NCBI GenBank assembly: GCA_030153045.1
Contig: JASLID010000023.1
Coordinates: forward strand, 1 to 61,653
From: Flavobacterium sp.
Lineage (GTDB): Bacteria; Bacteroidota; Bacteroidia; Flavobacteriales; Flavobacteriaceae
Direction: 5' to 3'
Length of the DNA stretch: 61,653 bases
Shown: positions 34,912 through 44,400 of the stretch, in pieces
Numbering within the stretch: the stretch's first letter is position 1
Layout of the letters: each line of letters begins with the position of its first letter
Made by a program: the position numbers and the translations under genes
Notes under the pieces: generated by a model
Database searches by the model: none
What the model saw: the letters and a program-made list of their open reading frames with translations, nothing else
What the model was told of the DNA's origin: nothing

Positions 34912-34957
34912 GTTTCAGTGTCGTTTTATTTTTTAATTTGAGAAGAGAATTGTGTGC

Positions 34958-35398
34958 TTATTTTAATAATTCTACAACATCAGCATGTCCTTCCCTTTTA
35001 GCATAATATAAGGCATCATTACCCTTTACGTTAGTGATTTTTTTATCGGCACCAGCTTTAAGAAGTTCTTTTACAATTTCAATTTTGCCATATTTAGCTG
35101 CAGACATAAGAGCCGTTTTGTCAAAGCACATTTTATTGATATCTACATTTTGCTTTAATACATTTTTCAGTATAGTTAGGTTGTTGTACTTGGCGCTAAT
35201 TTCCAATAAGGAATATGGTTTTAAGCCTTCTTCTACTTCAAAGCAAGCGTCAAACGATGTGTTTTGCAATTTTATTTCTTGTGATAATAATTCGAAATTA
35301 TTGGATTCAAAAGCATCCTTCATTTCTGATGTTAAAGTTTGTGCTGTAGCGCTTCCGAAGGAAAATAATAAAAGTAAAAGTGATTGATTGATTTTCAT
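34958..35398 (-). CDS. Secreted ankyrin-repeat protein
   Basis: 146 aa. A signal peptide of about 19 residues ends ...FGSATAQ. Two to three ankyrin repeats follow in the C-terminal half (TALMSAAKYGKIEIVKELLKAGAD and DALYYAKREGHADVVELL, each one canonical repeat). The protein is expected in the periplasm as a binding module. It lies behind an XRE-type regulator and a DUF2975 protein on the same strand. Partner unknown. Confidence 0.85.
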   Translation of the reverse strand: MKINQSLLLLLFSFGSATAQTLTSEMKDAFESNNFELLSQEIKLQNTSFDACFEVEEGLKPYSLLEISAKYNNLTILKNVLKQNVDINKMCFDKTALMSAAKYGKIEIVKELLKAGADKKITNVKGNDALYYAKREGHADVVELLK

Positions 35399-35427
35399 TT
35401 GATTGATTTTTGATTTGATTGATTATT

Positions 35428-35634
35428 TTAAAAGTTAGTATATTCTAGTATATCACCGGGTTGGCAATGGAGTTCCTTACAGATGGCTTCTAAGGTGGAA
35501 AAGCGGACGGCTTTTGCTTTCCCTGTTTTTAAAATGGATAGATTTACTACTGATATTCCTATTTTGTCTGCCAGTTCCTGAGACTGCATTTTTCTTTTGG
35601 CAAGCATTACGTCTAAGTTTACTATTATAGGCAT
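35428..35634 (-). CDS. Small XRE-family helix-turn-helix regulator
   Basis: 68 aa from the ATG at 35634 (MPIIVNLDVMLAKRKM); the two upstream codons begin with TTG and are not needed. The HTH is SQELADKIGISVVNLSILKTG, and RFSTLEAICKELHCQPGDILEY is typical of short Cro/CI-like proteins such as YozG. It lies 10 nt behind the DUF2975 gene, and this pairing is widespread in bacteria. It probably autoregulates the pair, which is inferred. Confidence 0.92.
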   Translation of the reverse strand: MPIIVNLDVMLAKRKMQSQELADKIGISVVNLSILKTGKAKAVRFSTLEAICKELHCQPGDILEYTNF

Positions 35635-35644
35635 GAGCAAAGTG

Positions 35645-36217
35645 TTAAATAGTTAAATCATTTTCTTTTCGGATATCGCTTCCTTTTATTAAAATATCAA
35701 GATATAGATAAAGTAACAGTGAAATGGAGAGATGTGTTAAGAAGTAAAAAAATTGTTCACTAAAATCTACTCTTTTGAGAAGAATACATTCATAAAGCAG
35801 GTTGGCAAAGTTTACAAGTGTCAGCAGTATGTTGAAAAAAAGTAAAGTCCTTATTTTTTTGATAGAATTATCCTGAAATATATCCTGATGAATAAATGTT
35901 TTAAAAAATTCTTTCAGATAGTAAAAATAAACTGCGGTTGCACTCAATGAAATTACAATTAGTGGCAAGCTATACCATCCGTATGAAGTAGATAAAGTTG
36001 AAAAGTTTGAAGTAAAAGGAATTGTTATTGCAATTTGACTTTTACTACTATTTTCTGCATTGCTCATAACATCAACCAAAGGAAAATTATAAACATCAAA
36101 CCATTCCAATAAGCCAAGAATACTAAATAAGAAAATGTAACCGGCAAATAACGCTGAAACAATAAAAATCAAATAAGAAATCCAGTACACAATCCTGGTG
36201 AGTGTTATATTTGTCAT
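35645..36217 (-). CDS. DUF2975 family membrane protein
   Basis: 190 aa with four hydrophobic segments (about residues 13-35, 80-100, 120-142 and 152-172) and the FFKTFIHQDIFQDNSIKKIR signature between helices 2 and 3 that marks DUF2975. These proteins are encoded directly before a small XRE regulator, as here. The pair's function is not established. Confidence 0.87.
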   Translation of the reverse strand: MTNITLTRIVYWISYLIFIVSALFAGYIFLFSILGLLEWFDVYNFPLVDVMSNAENSSKSQIAITIPFTSNFSTLSTSYGWYSLPLIVISLSATAVYFYYLKEFFKTFIHQDIFQDNSIKKIRTLLFFNILLTLVNFANLLYECILLKRVDFSEQFFYFLTHLSISLLLYLYLDILIKGSDIRKENDLTI

Positions 36218-36331
36218 GATGTATAAATTAATGACAAATATAATTTAATTATCGTTTGTCGTTAATTAAGCAATTTAAATTAACTTTTAATTAACAAGTG
36301 ATTTTTTTATTTGATAAATTTTTATAAAAAA

Positions 36332-36355
36332 AACCGCAACATTTCTGTCGCGGTT
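36332..36355 (-). terminator. Terminator of the DUF4136 gene
   Basis: A stem AACCGC/GCGGTT with a 12-nt loop is followed on the minus strand by a T-run. Confidence 0.75.
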
Positions 36356-36397
36356 CATATTCATTTTAACTTTTAAATGTTATTGACTTGCCATCGA

Positions 36398-36931
36398 TTA
36401 TTTCGCTTGAGGCGGAAATTGTTCTAAAATTTTAGTCACAAAATGGTTAATACATTCGTCTTTTTTTTCGGTATCTTGAGTTAAATACCCTATTCCCATT
36501 CCTTGCCAGATTAATTCTTTGTTTTTACCATCGATTAAATCGATATACAAAGTTCCTTCTGTAGAAGTGGTAACGTAAGATCGTCCTCCCCAAAAATAAG
36601 GGTTCCAACCATATCCCCATCCATAACCCCATCCAGAATAGTATTGATTTACATCAACACGTTCTCTTTCTTTAGTGAAAATATTAATCAATAAATCAGG
36701 AGATTCACTTTTTGCAAAACCTTTGGCTGTCATTTGAGCATCAATAGCACGCAAAATTCTTTTTTTGTCTAAATCAGAAATATCTACTTTATCGATACCG
36801 CTTTTATGAAACGCATAGGTTTTATATTGCCCAAAATTAGCGTTCTTGTCATAATCAGCATTCACTCTTACTGAACTGCAAGATGAAATTACAAATGGGA
36901 TTACTAATATTAAAAATTTTAGTGCTTTCAT
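36398..36931 (-). CDS. DUF4136 family lipoprotein
   Basis: 177 aa with a lipoprotein signal ending VIPFVISSC (Cys at residue 18). The mature part begins RVNADYDKNANFGQYKTYAF and contains RILRAIDAQMTAKGF and a Gly/Trp/Tyr-rich stretch (GWGYGWGYGWNP), followed by GTLYIDLIDGKNKELIWQGM. All are features of DUF4136 lipoproteins of Gram-negative bacteria. Probably outer-membrane attached; function unknown. Confidence 0.9.
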   Translation of the reverse strand: MKALKFLILVIPFVISSCSSVRVNADYDKNANFGQYKTYAFHKSGIDKVDISDLDKKRILRAIDAQMTAKGFAKSESPDLLINIFTKERERVDVNQYYSGWGYGWGYGWNPYFWGGRSYVTTSTEGTLYIDLIDGKNKELIWQGMGIGYLTQDTEKKDECINHFVTKILEQFPPQAK

Positions 36932-37000
36932 TTTTTTCTATTTAAAGTTCAACGTTTACAAGTTTAAAGATTACAACTCACGTTAACTTTAAACTTAAAA

Positions 37001-38977
37001 TTACAACAACGATTCATCCACTATATTAGGGATGGTTACTTTTAATAAAGGTTGCGTCTCCATAGCTCTTTTTATTGCAAAAATAGCACCTTCGTTTCTA
37101 GCCCAGCTTCTTCGTGAGATTCCATTGTTGACATCCCAGAAAAGCATTGATTCTAAGCGTCTTGAGGCTTCTTTAGTCCCATCAAGAACCATACCAAAAC
37201 CACCATTTATTACTTCTCCCCAGCCTACACCACCGCCATTGTGGATGGACACCCAAGTAGCTCCTCTGAAACTGTCACCAATGACATTTTGTATTGCCAT
37301 ATCGGCAGTAAAACGAGATCCATCGTAAATGTTTGAAGTTTCTCTATAAGGTGAGTCGGTTCCAGAAACGTCATGATGATCACGTCCTAAAACTACATAT
37401 CCTATGTCGCCTTTAGCAATTGCTTGATTGAAAGCTTCAGCAATTTTAGTTCTTCCTTCTGCATCAGCATAAAGGATTCTGGCTTGTGAACCCACAACCA
37501 ATTTGTTTTCTTGAGCACCTTTAATCCAAGTGATGTTGTCTTGCATTTGTTGTTGGATTTCAGAAGGTGAGTTCTTCATCATTTCTTCTAAAACTTCACA
37601 TGCAATAGCATCAGTTTTTGCTAAATCTTCTGGTTTTCCTGAAGCACAAACCCAGCGGAAAGGGCCAAAACCATAATCGAAGCACATAGGTCCCATAATG
37701 TCTTGAACATATGACGGGTATTTGAAATCGATTCCGTTAGCAGCCATGACATCGGCTCCAGCACGAGAAGCTTCTAATAAAAAGGCATTTCCGTAATCGA
37801 AGAAGTATGTTCCTTTTGCAGTATGCTTGTTGATGGCTTCAGCGTGACGACGTAACGTTTTTTGAACTTCAATTTTAAATTGTTCAGGGTTGTTGGCCAT
37901 CATTTCATTGGCTTCTTCAAAAGAAATGCCAACAGGGTAGTAGCCTCCTGCCCATGGGTTATGTAACGAAGTTTGGTCTGAACCTAAATCGATGAACATG
38001 TTTTCTTGATCAAAACGTTCCCAAACATCCACTACATTTCCTAAATAAGCGATAGAAATCGTTTCTTTATTGGCTTTCGCTAAAGCGACTCTTTTAACCA
38101 ATTCGTCAATATCTTCAACTACTTCGTTAATCCATCCTTGTTCGTGGCGAATTTTGGTAATCTTTGGATTGACCTCGGCACAAACGGTAATGCAACCTGC
38201 AATGTTACCGGCTTTGGGTTGTGCACCACTCATTCCGCCTAATCCAGAAGTAACAAATAAATTACCGGTTGGATTTTTCTTTATTTTTCTGAAACCATTT
38301 AAAACAGTTATGGTTGTTCCGTGTACGATTCCTTGTGGACCAATGTACATATAACTTCCAGCTGTCATTTGACCATATTGCGAAACACCTAAAGCATTCA
38401 TTTTTTCCCAATCATCCGGTTGTGAATAGTTAGGAATTACCATTCCGTTAGTCACTACGACTCTTGGGGCTTCTTTGTGAGATGGAAACAATCCCATTGG
38501 ATGGCCGGAGTACATAACTAAGGTTTGTTCTTCGGTCATTTCGGCTAAATATCTCATAGTCAGGCGGTATTGTGCCCAGTTAGAAAAAACAGCTCCGTTT
38601 CCACCGTATGTAATCAATTCGTGAGGGTGTTGCGCTACAGCATAATCCAAATTGTTTTGAATCATGAGCATAATAGCTTTGGCTTGCTCACATTTTCCAG
38701 GATATTCAGAAATGGGTCTGGCGTACATTTTGTAATCTGGACGAAGGCGGTACATGTAAATACGCCCGTATTGCTCTAATTCGTTTTTAAATTCCGGAAT
38801 TAATTCTGCGTGGTGTTTGGCTTCAAAATAGCGAAGCGCATTTTTTAAGGCTAATTTTTTTTCTTCAACCGATAGGATTTCTTTACGCTTTGGTGCATGG
38901 TTGATATCAGCTTCGTATGGTTTAGGATTGGGTAAAATTGAAGGAATACCTTCTAATACTTGTTCTTGAAATGTCAT
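37001..38977 (-). CDS. hutU: Urocanate hydratase
   Basis: 658 aa from the ATG at 38977 (TFQEQVLEGIPSILP); an upstream TTG at 39001 would add 8 residues. This is about 100 aa longer than the classical enzyme (~555 aa), consistent with the longer Bacteroidota form. The NAD-binding signature region is VTSGLGGMSGAQPKAG, and the active-site region includes YGFGPFRWVCASG and GRDHHDVSGTDSPYRET. It converts urocanate to imidazolonepropionate in histidine degradation. No hutH, hutI or hutG is adjacent. Confidence 0.95.
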   Translation of the reverse strand: MTFQEQVLEGIPSILPNPKPYEADINHAPKRKEILSVEEKKLALKNALRYFEAKHHAELIPEFKNELEQYGRIYMYRLRPDYKMYARPISEYPGKCEQAKAIMLMIQNNLDYAVAQHPHELITYGGNGAVFSNWAQYRLTMRYLAEMTEEQTLVMYSGHPMGLFPSHKEAPRVVVTNGMVIPNYSQPDDWEKMNALGVSQYGQMTAGSYMYIGPQGIVHGTTITVLNGFRKIKKNPTGNLFVTSGLGGMSGAQPKAGNIAGCITVCAEVNPKITKIRHEQGWINEVVEDIDELVKRVALAKANKETISIAYLGNVVDVWERFDQENMFIDLGSDQTSLHNPWAGGYYPVGISFEEANEMMANNPEQFKIEVQKTLRRHAEAINKHTAKGTYFFDYGNAFLLEASRAGADVMAANGIDFKYPSYVQDIMGPMCFDYGFGPFRWVCASGKPEDLAKTDAIACEVLEEMMKNSPSEIQQQMQDNITWIKGAQENKLVVGSQARILYADAEGRTKIAEAFNQAIAKGDIGYVVLGRDHHDVSGTDSPYRETSNIYDGSRFTADMAIQNVIGDSFRGATWVSIHNGGGVGWGEVINGGFGMVLDGTKEASRRLESMLFWDVNNGISRRSWARNEGAIFAIKRAMETQPLLKVTIPNIVDESLL

Positions 38978-39154
38978 TTTTTGTGTTATTCGTTGATTCA
39001 ATTATGAATTGTTTTGTCAAGGGAGTTTTGTTTACTACTTATTTTCATTGCAAATAAGTGTAAAATAAAACATCCGCTAGGGATACCGAATATCTGACCT
39101 ATGGTAAGATTTGTGGATTTTGATTTTATATTTCAGTGAAAGAATGTCCATTAT

Positions 39155-39331
39155 TTATTTTTTGTTTGTCCCTGTTTTTTTATCAAATCCATAAGGGCAG
39201 TGGCGACATCCGCTTTTGCAACAATAGCCTCTTTTTAGGTGGTATTTCTCTGTAAAACACTTATATCCTTCGGGTGTGTAATAAAAATCTTCGCCTTCTT
39301 TTAAATTATTTGGATTTAGGTCATTGTTCAT
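39155..39331 (-). CDS. Small cysteine-rich protein, DUF5522-like
   Basis: 58 aa from the ATG at 39331; the longer frame includes the divergent promoter region. The core reads GEDFYYTPEGYKCFTEKYHL followed by RGYCCKSGCRHCPYGF. The CC-x3-C-x2-C cluster could bind a metal such as zinc or an Fe-S cluster. I associate it with DUF5522; the role is unknown. Its start codon is only 28 nt from that of the divergent gene at 39360. Confidence 0.8.
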   Translation of the reverse strand: MNNDLNPNNLKEGEDFYYTPEGYKCFTEKYHLKRGYCCKSGCRHCPYGFDKKTGTNKK

Positions 39332-39359
39332 AGCTACAAATTTAACAACTTTGTGTAAT

Positions 39360-39686
39360 ATGATATTAATTGTTTTTAAATATTTAACGCCCAAAGGCTT
39401 TAGAGGGATTACTTTTTACCCCTTTGTAATTTTAGCCGATAAAAATGACGGTTTAAATCCAGTTTTTGTCAATCACGAACGCATCCATATTCGGCAACAA
39501 CTCGAAATGCTTATCATTCCTTTTTTTATCTGGTATGGAATAGAATTTGTTTGCCGTTGGGTTCAATATAAAGACAGGCATAAAGGATATAGGAATATTT
39601 CGTTTGAGCGTGAGGCTTATACTAATGAAAAAGACCTTTACTATTTAAAGCAAAGGTCTTTTTGGAAATTTTTGAGATTTGTTTAA
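39360..39686 (+). CDS. Small protein with HERIH motif, unknown
   Basis: 108 aa from the ATG at 39360 (MILIVFKYLTPKGFRGIT). VNHERIHIRQQLEM resembles the HExxH zinc site of peptidases (HERIH), followed by a hydrophobic segment (LIIPFFIWYGIEFV) and a Tyr/Lys-rich tail. The length and motif suggest a minimal membrane-associated metal-binding protein, but activity is unproven. A CTTTG sequence lies 6 nt before the ATG, so the transcript may be nearly leaderless. Its last 58 nt are repeated at 41383-41440. Confidence 0.75.
   Translation: MILIVFKYLTPKGFRGITFYPFVILADKNDGLNPVFVNHERIHIRQQLEMLIIPFFIWYGIEFVCRWVQYKDRHKGYRNISFEREAYTNEKDLYYLKQRSFWKFLRFV
39628..39685. repeat. 58-bp direct repeat, copy A (contains a terminator)
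   Basis: Identical to 41383-41440 except one base (57/58). It contains the 12-bp stem AAAAAGACCTTT/AAAGGTCTTTTT, a bidirectional terminator, within the last codons of the 39360 gene. It terminates the convergent 517-aa gene on the minus strand. Confidence 0.9.
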
Positions 39687-39704
39687 GAATTTACAAATAA
39701 CTAT

Positions 39705-41258
39705 TTATTTGATTTCTTTTGTTTTTTCAATTTTAACAACTTCGGTTTTTACTTCTTCTCTATGTTTAATAGGTCCAGGGCCAATTGGGAATCTAACATC
39801 AACATGTTTTGAGTGAACGTTACCATTTGAATCTAACATGTCAGCTCTTGTAGCAACCAATTGCCAAGAAAATTCAGTATTACTTTTCCCGTCTTTAAGT
39901 TCGGCAACTGTAAATCCATTTTTAGATTTATTTGTTACATAAACACCATTACAGTCTCCTTCAAGCTGAATGAAAACTTTTAAAGGATGTTTTTCATCAA
40001 CAAAAATATTTTTAGCTAAAATAGGGTCAATGTTTATTTTTGCTATCCCATTTTGTAATTTTCCTGTCCCATAATCTTGAAACAATATTTCGGGTGCTTC
40101 AGGCGCGAATAAAATTCTTCTTTCATTATTTTCGTCTTTCACCATAGTAGAAACAGTTCCAGTTCCAAGAATTTTATAAGTAGTTCCTCCACTTACAACA
40201 CCTGTGTAGGCATAGTCCATACCACCTCCAGCTATGTTATCTTGATTGGCATCAAAATATCCACCATAAGTAAGAGTTCCATCTGATCCTGCTAAATACG
40301 CATAAGGATTGTCTCCTGTTCCTCCAGCACCATGTTCACTTGTAAAAACACCTCCGTTTTTTGTGCCTGAAGTATTACTTGCATGTCCGAAAACCCCAAT
40401 ACTTGTTCCAGAACCCGAAACTCCAGCCCCTACACCAGAAGTCGTATTAGTTGTTACTCCGTTTCCATTACCTCTTACACCTACACCTGTCGCCACGGTT
40501 GTTGACATACCCGCCGCTCCGGTATCTGTTCCGTTAGCTGAAACTCCAGATCCATTATAGAAAGATCCAGCTGTACCTCCTCCAGATCCAATAATTCCAG
40601 GGCCAGCAACGTCAGTATTTGATCCTGATACAGCAACAGCAGTAGCATTGTTTACAGTACCTCTAACTCCAGTTCCAGTTCCAGTAGTAGTTCCAAAAAC
40701 TCCAATTCCAGCTCCAGTTGCGTATCCATTTACGGCATCATCTCCATCTGTAGTGGCTAAAACTTCGAAAATATTATCGGTTCCAGATGTTGCATTGTTA
40801 GTTGTTGTGTTTACTAAGACATGGCCGCCGTTTAAAATTCTCATTCTTTCAGTGTCAAAAGTTTTAATTGACAAACTTACATCGTCAGTAGTTCCAATGT
40901 AATTAGTTCCTACCGTAGTTCCAGAATTTCCCGTTGTTGTCCAGTCTGTGTTTGGTCCAGTTGCAATACGTATCCATGTTGTAGCGGCTGGGTTTAGATA
41001 ATAAAATCCCGGAGTCACAGCTGTTGCTCCAGCTCCAGCTGTTGCAGTGTTGTAAACTAATTCTGAAGCAGTTGCAGAAATAACTGGGACTACAACATTT
41101 GTTGCGGTTAGAGCTACTCTTGGGATTATTAATCCATTGTCTGTTGAGATTATATCTAAAGCGCCTTGCGGGTTAGTATTGCCAATTCCAACCTGCGCAA
41201 ATACATTACTGCTAATAGATAATGCTACTATGACTGTTAAATTATAGATTTTTCTCAT
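39705..41258 (-). CDS. Secreted tail-fibre-like repeat protein
   Basis: 517 aa with a signal peptide (about 21 residues, ending NVFA|Q). QVGIGNTNPQGALDI right after it is the 'GIGTxxP-ALDV' opening of many Bacteroidota surface proteins related to phage tail fibres. The middle (about 170-330) is Gly/Thr/Ser rich with recurring G-V-x-G units (GIGVFGTTTG, GTGVRGTVN, GVGVRGNGNG, SIGVFGHASN), suggesting a trimeric beta-helical stalk. The last ~120 residues are more globular and end in a Lys/Glu/Val tail. No T9SS sorting domain is seen. The gene is bracketed by a 58-bp direct repeat, suggesting insertion. Confidence 0.8.
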   Translation of the reverse strand: MRKIYNLTVIVALSISSNVFAQVGIGNTNPQGALDIISTDNGLIIPRVALTATNVVVPVISATASELVYNTATAGAGATAVTPGFYYLNPAATTWIRIATGPNTDWTTTGNSGTTVGTNYIGTTDDVSLSIKTFDTERMRILNGGHVLVNTTTNNATSGTDNIFEVLATTDGDDAVNGYATGAGIGVFGTTTGTGTGVRGTVNNATAVAVSGSNTDVAGPGIIGSGGGTAGSFYNGSGVSANGTDTGAAGMSTTVATGVGVRGNGNGVTTNTTSGVGAGVSGSGTSIGVFGHASNTSGTKNGGVFTSEHGAGGTGDNPYAYLAGSDGTLTYGGYFDANQDNIAGGGMDYAYTGVVSGGTTYKILGTGTVSTMVKDENNERRILFAPEAPEILFQDYGTGKLQNGIAKINIDPILAKNIFVDEKHPLKVFIQLEGDCNGVYVTNKSKNGFTVAELKDGKSNTEFSWQLVATRADMLDSNGNVHSKHVDVRFPIGPGPIKHREEVKTEVVKIEKTKEIK

Positions 41259-41382
41259 AATAATAAGGTGTATTCTGGTTGATAATTTTGTAGTTACGAA
41301 ATAGATATTATTTTTTTAAAAACTTTAAAAAATAATGTAAAAGTACAAAATATTTATTTTTAATTGTAAATAAATTCCTAAA

Positions 41383-41440
41383 AAAAAGACCTTTACTATT
41401 TAAAGCAAAGGTCTTTTTGGAAGTTTTTGAGATTTGTTTA
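41383..41440. repeat. 58-bp direct repeat, copy B (contains a terminator)
   Basis: The second copy of 39628-39685. In plus orientation it still encodes the last 18 codons of the 39360-type protein (ending WKFLRFV and TAG). On the minus strand it overlaps the stop codon of the 1527-aa gene and supplies its terminator. Confidence 0.9.
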
Positions 41441-44400
41441 GTAAATTACTTTTTTAACAATCACTGCATCATTTTCTAATGTAACTTTTACCAAAATCAT
41501 ATTAGTTGTAGGTTTCAACTGACTTATGGTTAGTTCATTTTGTTGTACATTCTGTAGGTCAATAAGTGTTTTTCCTAATACGTCATAAACTACGATGTTT
41601 TTAATTCTAGTTGTAGTTGATGTGATATTTACATGATTATTTGCAAATACGTTAACCTCATTTGAATAATTATTTTCGTTATTTGAAAGTGTTTTATCCT
41701 TATAACGCAACACAAATCGATTGTCTACTATTCCAGAAGGTGTTGAAAAGCTATATGGCATCCCACGTAAATTATGAATAATTCCTAATTGTAAATCTTC
41801 TAAATAAATTTCCTGAGATGTATTACTAAACAATCCATCAATAGCTCCAATAGCAATCGAATATTCTCCAGCAGTAGGAGTGATAATTCCTAAAGGAACA
41901 AGATCTGTATCAACAAACGGTAATGCTTTTCCTTGAATAGTTAATTTTTCTGCATCAATTTTGGAGAATATGTTAAAGCTCATTTTCTCATCTGTTTTTG
42001 CATCAAATAATCTGTCATTGTCATTTGTGGCTCCCTCAATATAACCTACCAGTGTTCTGATGTTTCTATTGTTGCTGGTGTTTATTAAATCTAGCCAGAT
42101 ACGGTTTCTTTCAATGTTCATTTCTGAATCAGCTGAACCATTTCTGAAAAACTGACTATTAGAATATGTACTATTTCTCATAGTATTGGTGAAAGACACA
42201 TTGCCTGGGGTTGCAGCACTATGATTCATTAATACCATAAATCCTTGCCCAGAACCTATATAGCCATTGAATGTTCCAGGTCCTGTAGATGCGCCTGAAG
42301 AGTTGTATGTTATATAATCTGCTGGGGTATAATTGTATACGTAATTATTGTAAAAAGGATCAATATATCCTCCTGACGGTAAATTCTCGTGGGACCAAAC
42401 TTTAATCCAACCATTAATGTTTGTGTTTGCAGTTAAGAAATTGATTGCATTTACCGATGAAGGGTATGGGTTTCCAATTAAATTCCAGTTATCATCGTCT
42501 TTTGTAGCCGGAGTTCCTGAAACGCCTGATGCGTAATTTGCACCATCGTATGAACCTCTTAAAATAGACATTGAGATGTTTCCATTATTAGGAACACCCG
42601 TAAAGGTAGCTGTGTAGTTTGCTGGTGTTACTGTAGAAAATGCATCAGGACCTCTTGCGATATATCCTTTTCCAATGGTCATTGTTTCATTCCCGTTTAC
42701 CCAATTACCCCAGCCATTTATATTAGTTCCAATTGTTGGACTCCATTTGTAAATATATGCTGTAGAAGTTCCAGGCGACACTGCACTTGAAGAAAATCCA
42801 GCCACAGGTGATGACCAATAAACATAATCTTGTTGTCTAATGTTTGCAGTTCTTTTATATTGAATGTTTCCAGTATTTGCCACGTTGTTAGTTTGTATCA
42901 AACTAGCATCATCATTTATTGTAAAAACACCACCTGCATTTACGGTCACTTTATCAGTTATTGTAAGGCTATTTGATGAATCTATTGTTAAATTACCTAT
43001 AGGCTGTACAGTAAGGTTAAGACCAAGTCCATTGAATCCAGTTCCAGTAACAACAGCATCGTTATTTGGAGCTACTACATCTGGAATTACAACACAGTCA
43101 GCTGCAGTTGGAACTCCTACAGGGGTCCAGTTGTTAGCATCATTCCATACATTACTTGATGAACCATCCCATACTTTACTACCAGTAAGAGTAACAGTAG
43201 TTTGGTCAGTTTCTTTTAAAGTTGCTCCACCACATAAAGTATATGTTACTTGAGCAGTATATGTAGTTGTAGCTGCTGGGCAAACTGCAAGTGTACTTGC
43301 TGTTCCAAGAACAGGTCCAGTGGCTGTTGCTCCTTCATACCATGCAATAGATGTAATCGATGCTCCTGAAGGAGTAAATCGCCACGCTTCATTATTAGAT
43401 GTCCAGTTAGCGTCTAAAGCATTTCTGCTAGGAGCTACAGTAGCTATCGTTCCTGTTGCGTTTTGCATTCCAATCACAGCATTACCGTCATTCCAGATAT
43501 CACCATCGAAATCAGTATATGTTGTAATTCTTTTTCTTTGAATATAAACTTCCACGACATTTGTGTTTTCATATAACACAGTCATTCCAGTATACATATT
43601 AGCAGCATCAGAAGAATACATTGGAACATTAGACCATGAGGCTACTAATGCTCTACAGCCAGTGTTTAACGTAATCAATTCCCAACCTACTTCGCCTTCA
43701 TCTGCAGGATCCAAATCTTGAAAACCGCCAAAAATTGAATTTTCTACCAGTGCACCATGTCCACTAACAGGAATGTTAGCAGCCGTTCCTGAATTTGCAT
43801 TGAAAGACCAGCCACAAGTTCCTCCGGGTGTATTCCCAACTGTGTCAAAAGTAATAATTCCATTTGACCCAATTAAACACGTGTTATAACTGTTACCGTA
43901 AAAGCAAAAATTAAAAGGTAAATTGATAACTGGAGACCATCTGTCATCAACATTAACACTCACAGGGTTTCTTAGGCAGTCAAACTGATAGGGAGGAGCA
44001 TACGTTATGCTTTGTACCGAATAGCTAGTTGTTTGTCCTAATGGTAAAAAAGTAGCTTCTAAATTAACACAACTTGATGCAGTACAGCTAATAGCTGGAG
44101 GGTTAGCACCATTTAATCCTAGTCCGCCAGATACTACTTCAGGGCATCCTAATGAGGTAGTTCCAGTTCCAGGTCCAAAAGCTGAGCAAATTGGCATTGT
44201 AAACACTACTGATGTCCAACTAGAAGAACCATCTGAACCTCCACAATTAGATCGTACCCATAGGTAGTAGGTAGTTCCAGCAGAAAGGCTTGTTAGGTTT
44301 AATGTAGTTATTCCCGCACCAACACTTCCTGTAGGTGTTGTTCCTGAAGTAGGCGCTGTGCTACTAGTGGTTAGATAATATTGGTATCCTGCTGCTGGAG

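Noticed and set aside
35428..36217. The XRE regulator and its neighbour as a toxin-antitoxin pair
   Set aside because: The partner is a four-helix DUF2975 membrane protein and the pair matches the common DUF2975/XRE arrangement. No toxin-like domain is visible.
37001..38977. A histidine-utilisation operon around hutU
   Set aside because: Neighbouring genes are a DUF4136 lipoprotein and small unknown proteins. No hutH, hutI, hutG or hutC was found in the window.
40309..40902. Pro/Val/Thr-rich ORFs on the plus strand opposite the 517-aa protein
   Set aside because: Low-complexity translations on the antisense strand of Gly/Thr/Ala codons. The same explains the Pro/Ala-rich frames opposite the Gly-rich domains at 45258-45575 and 50172-50381.
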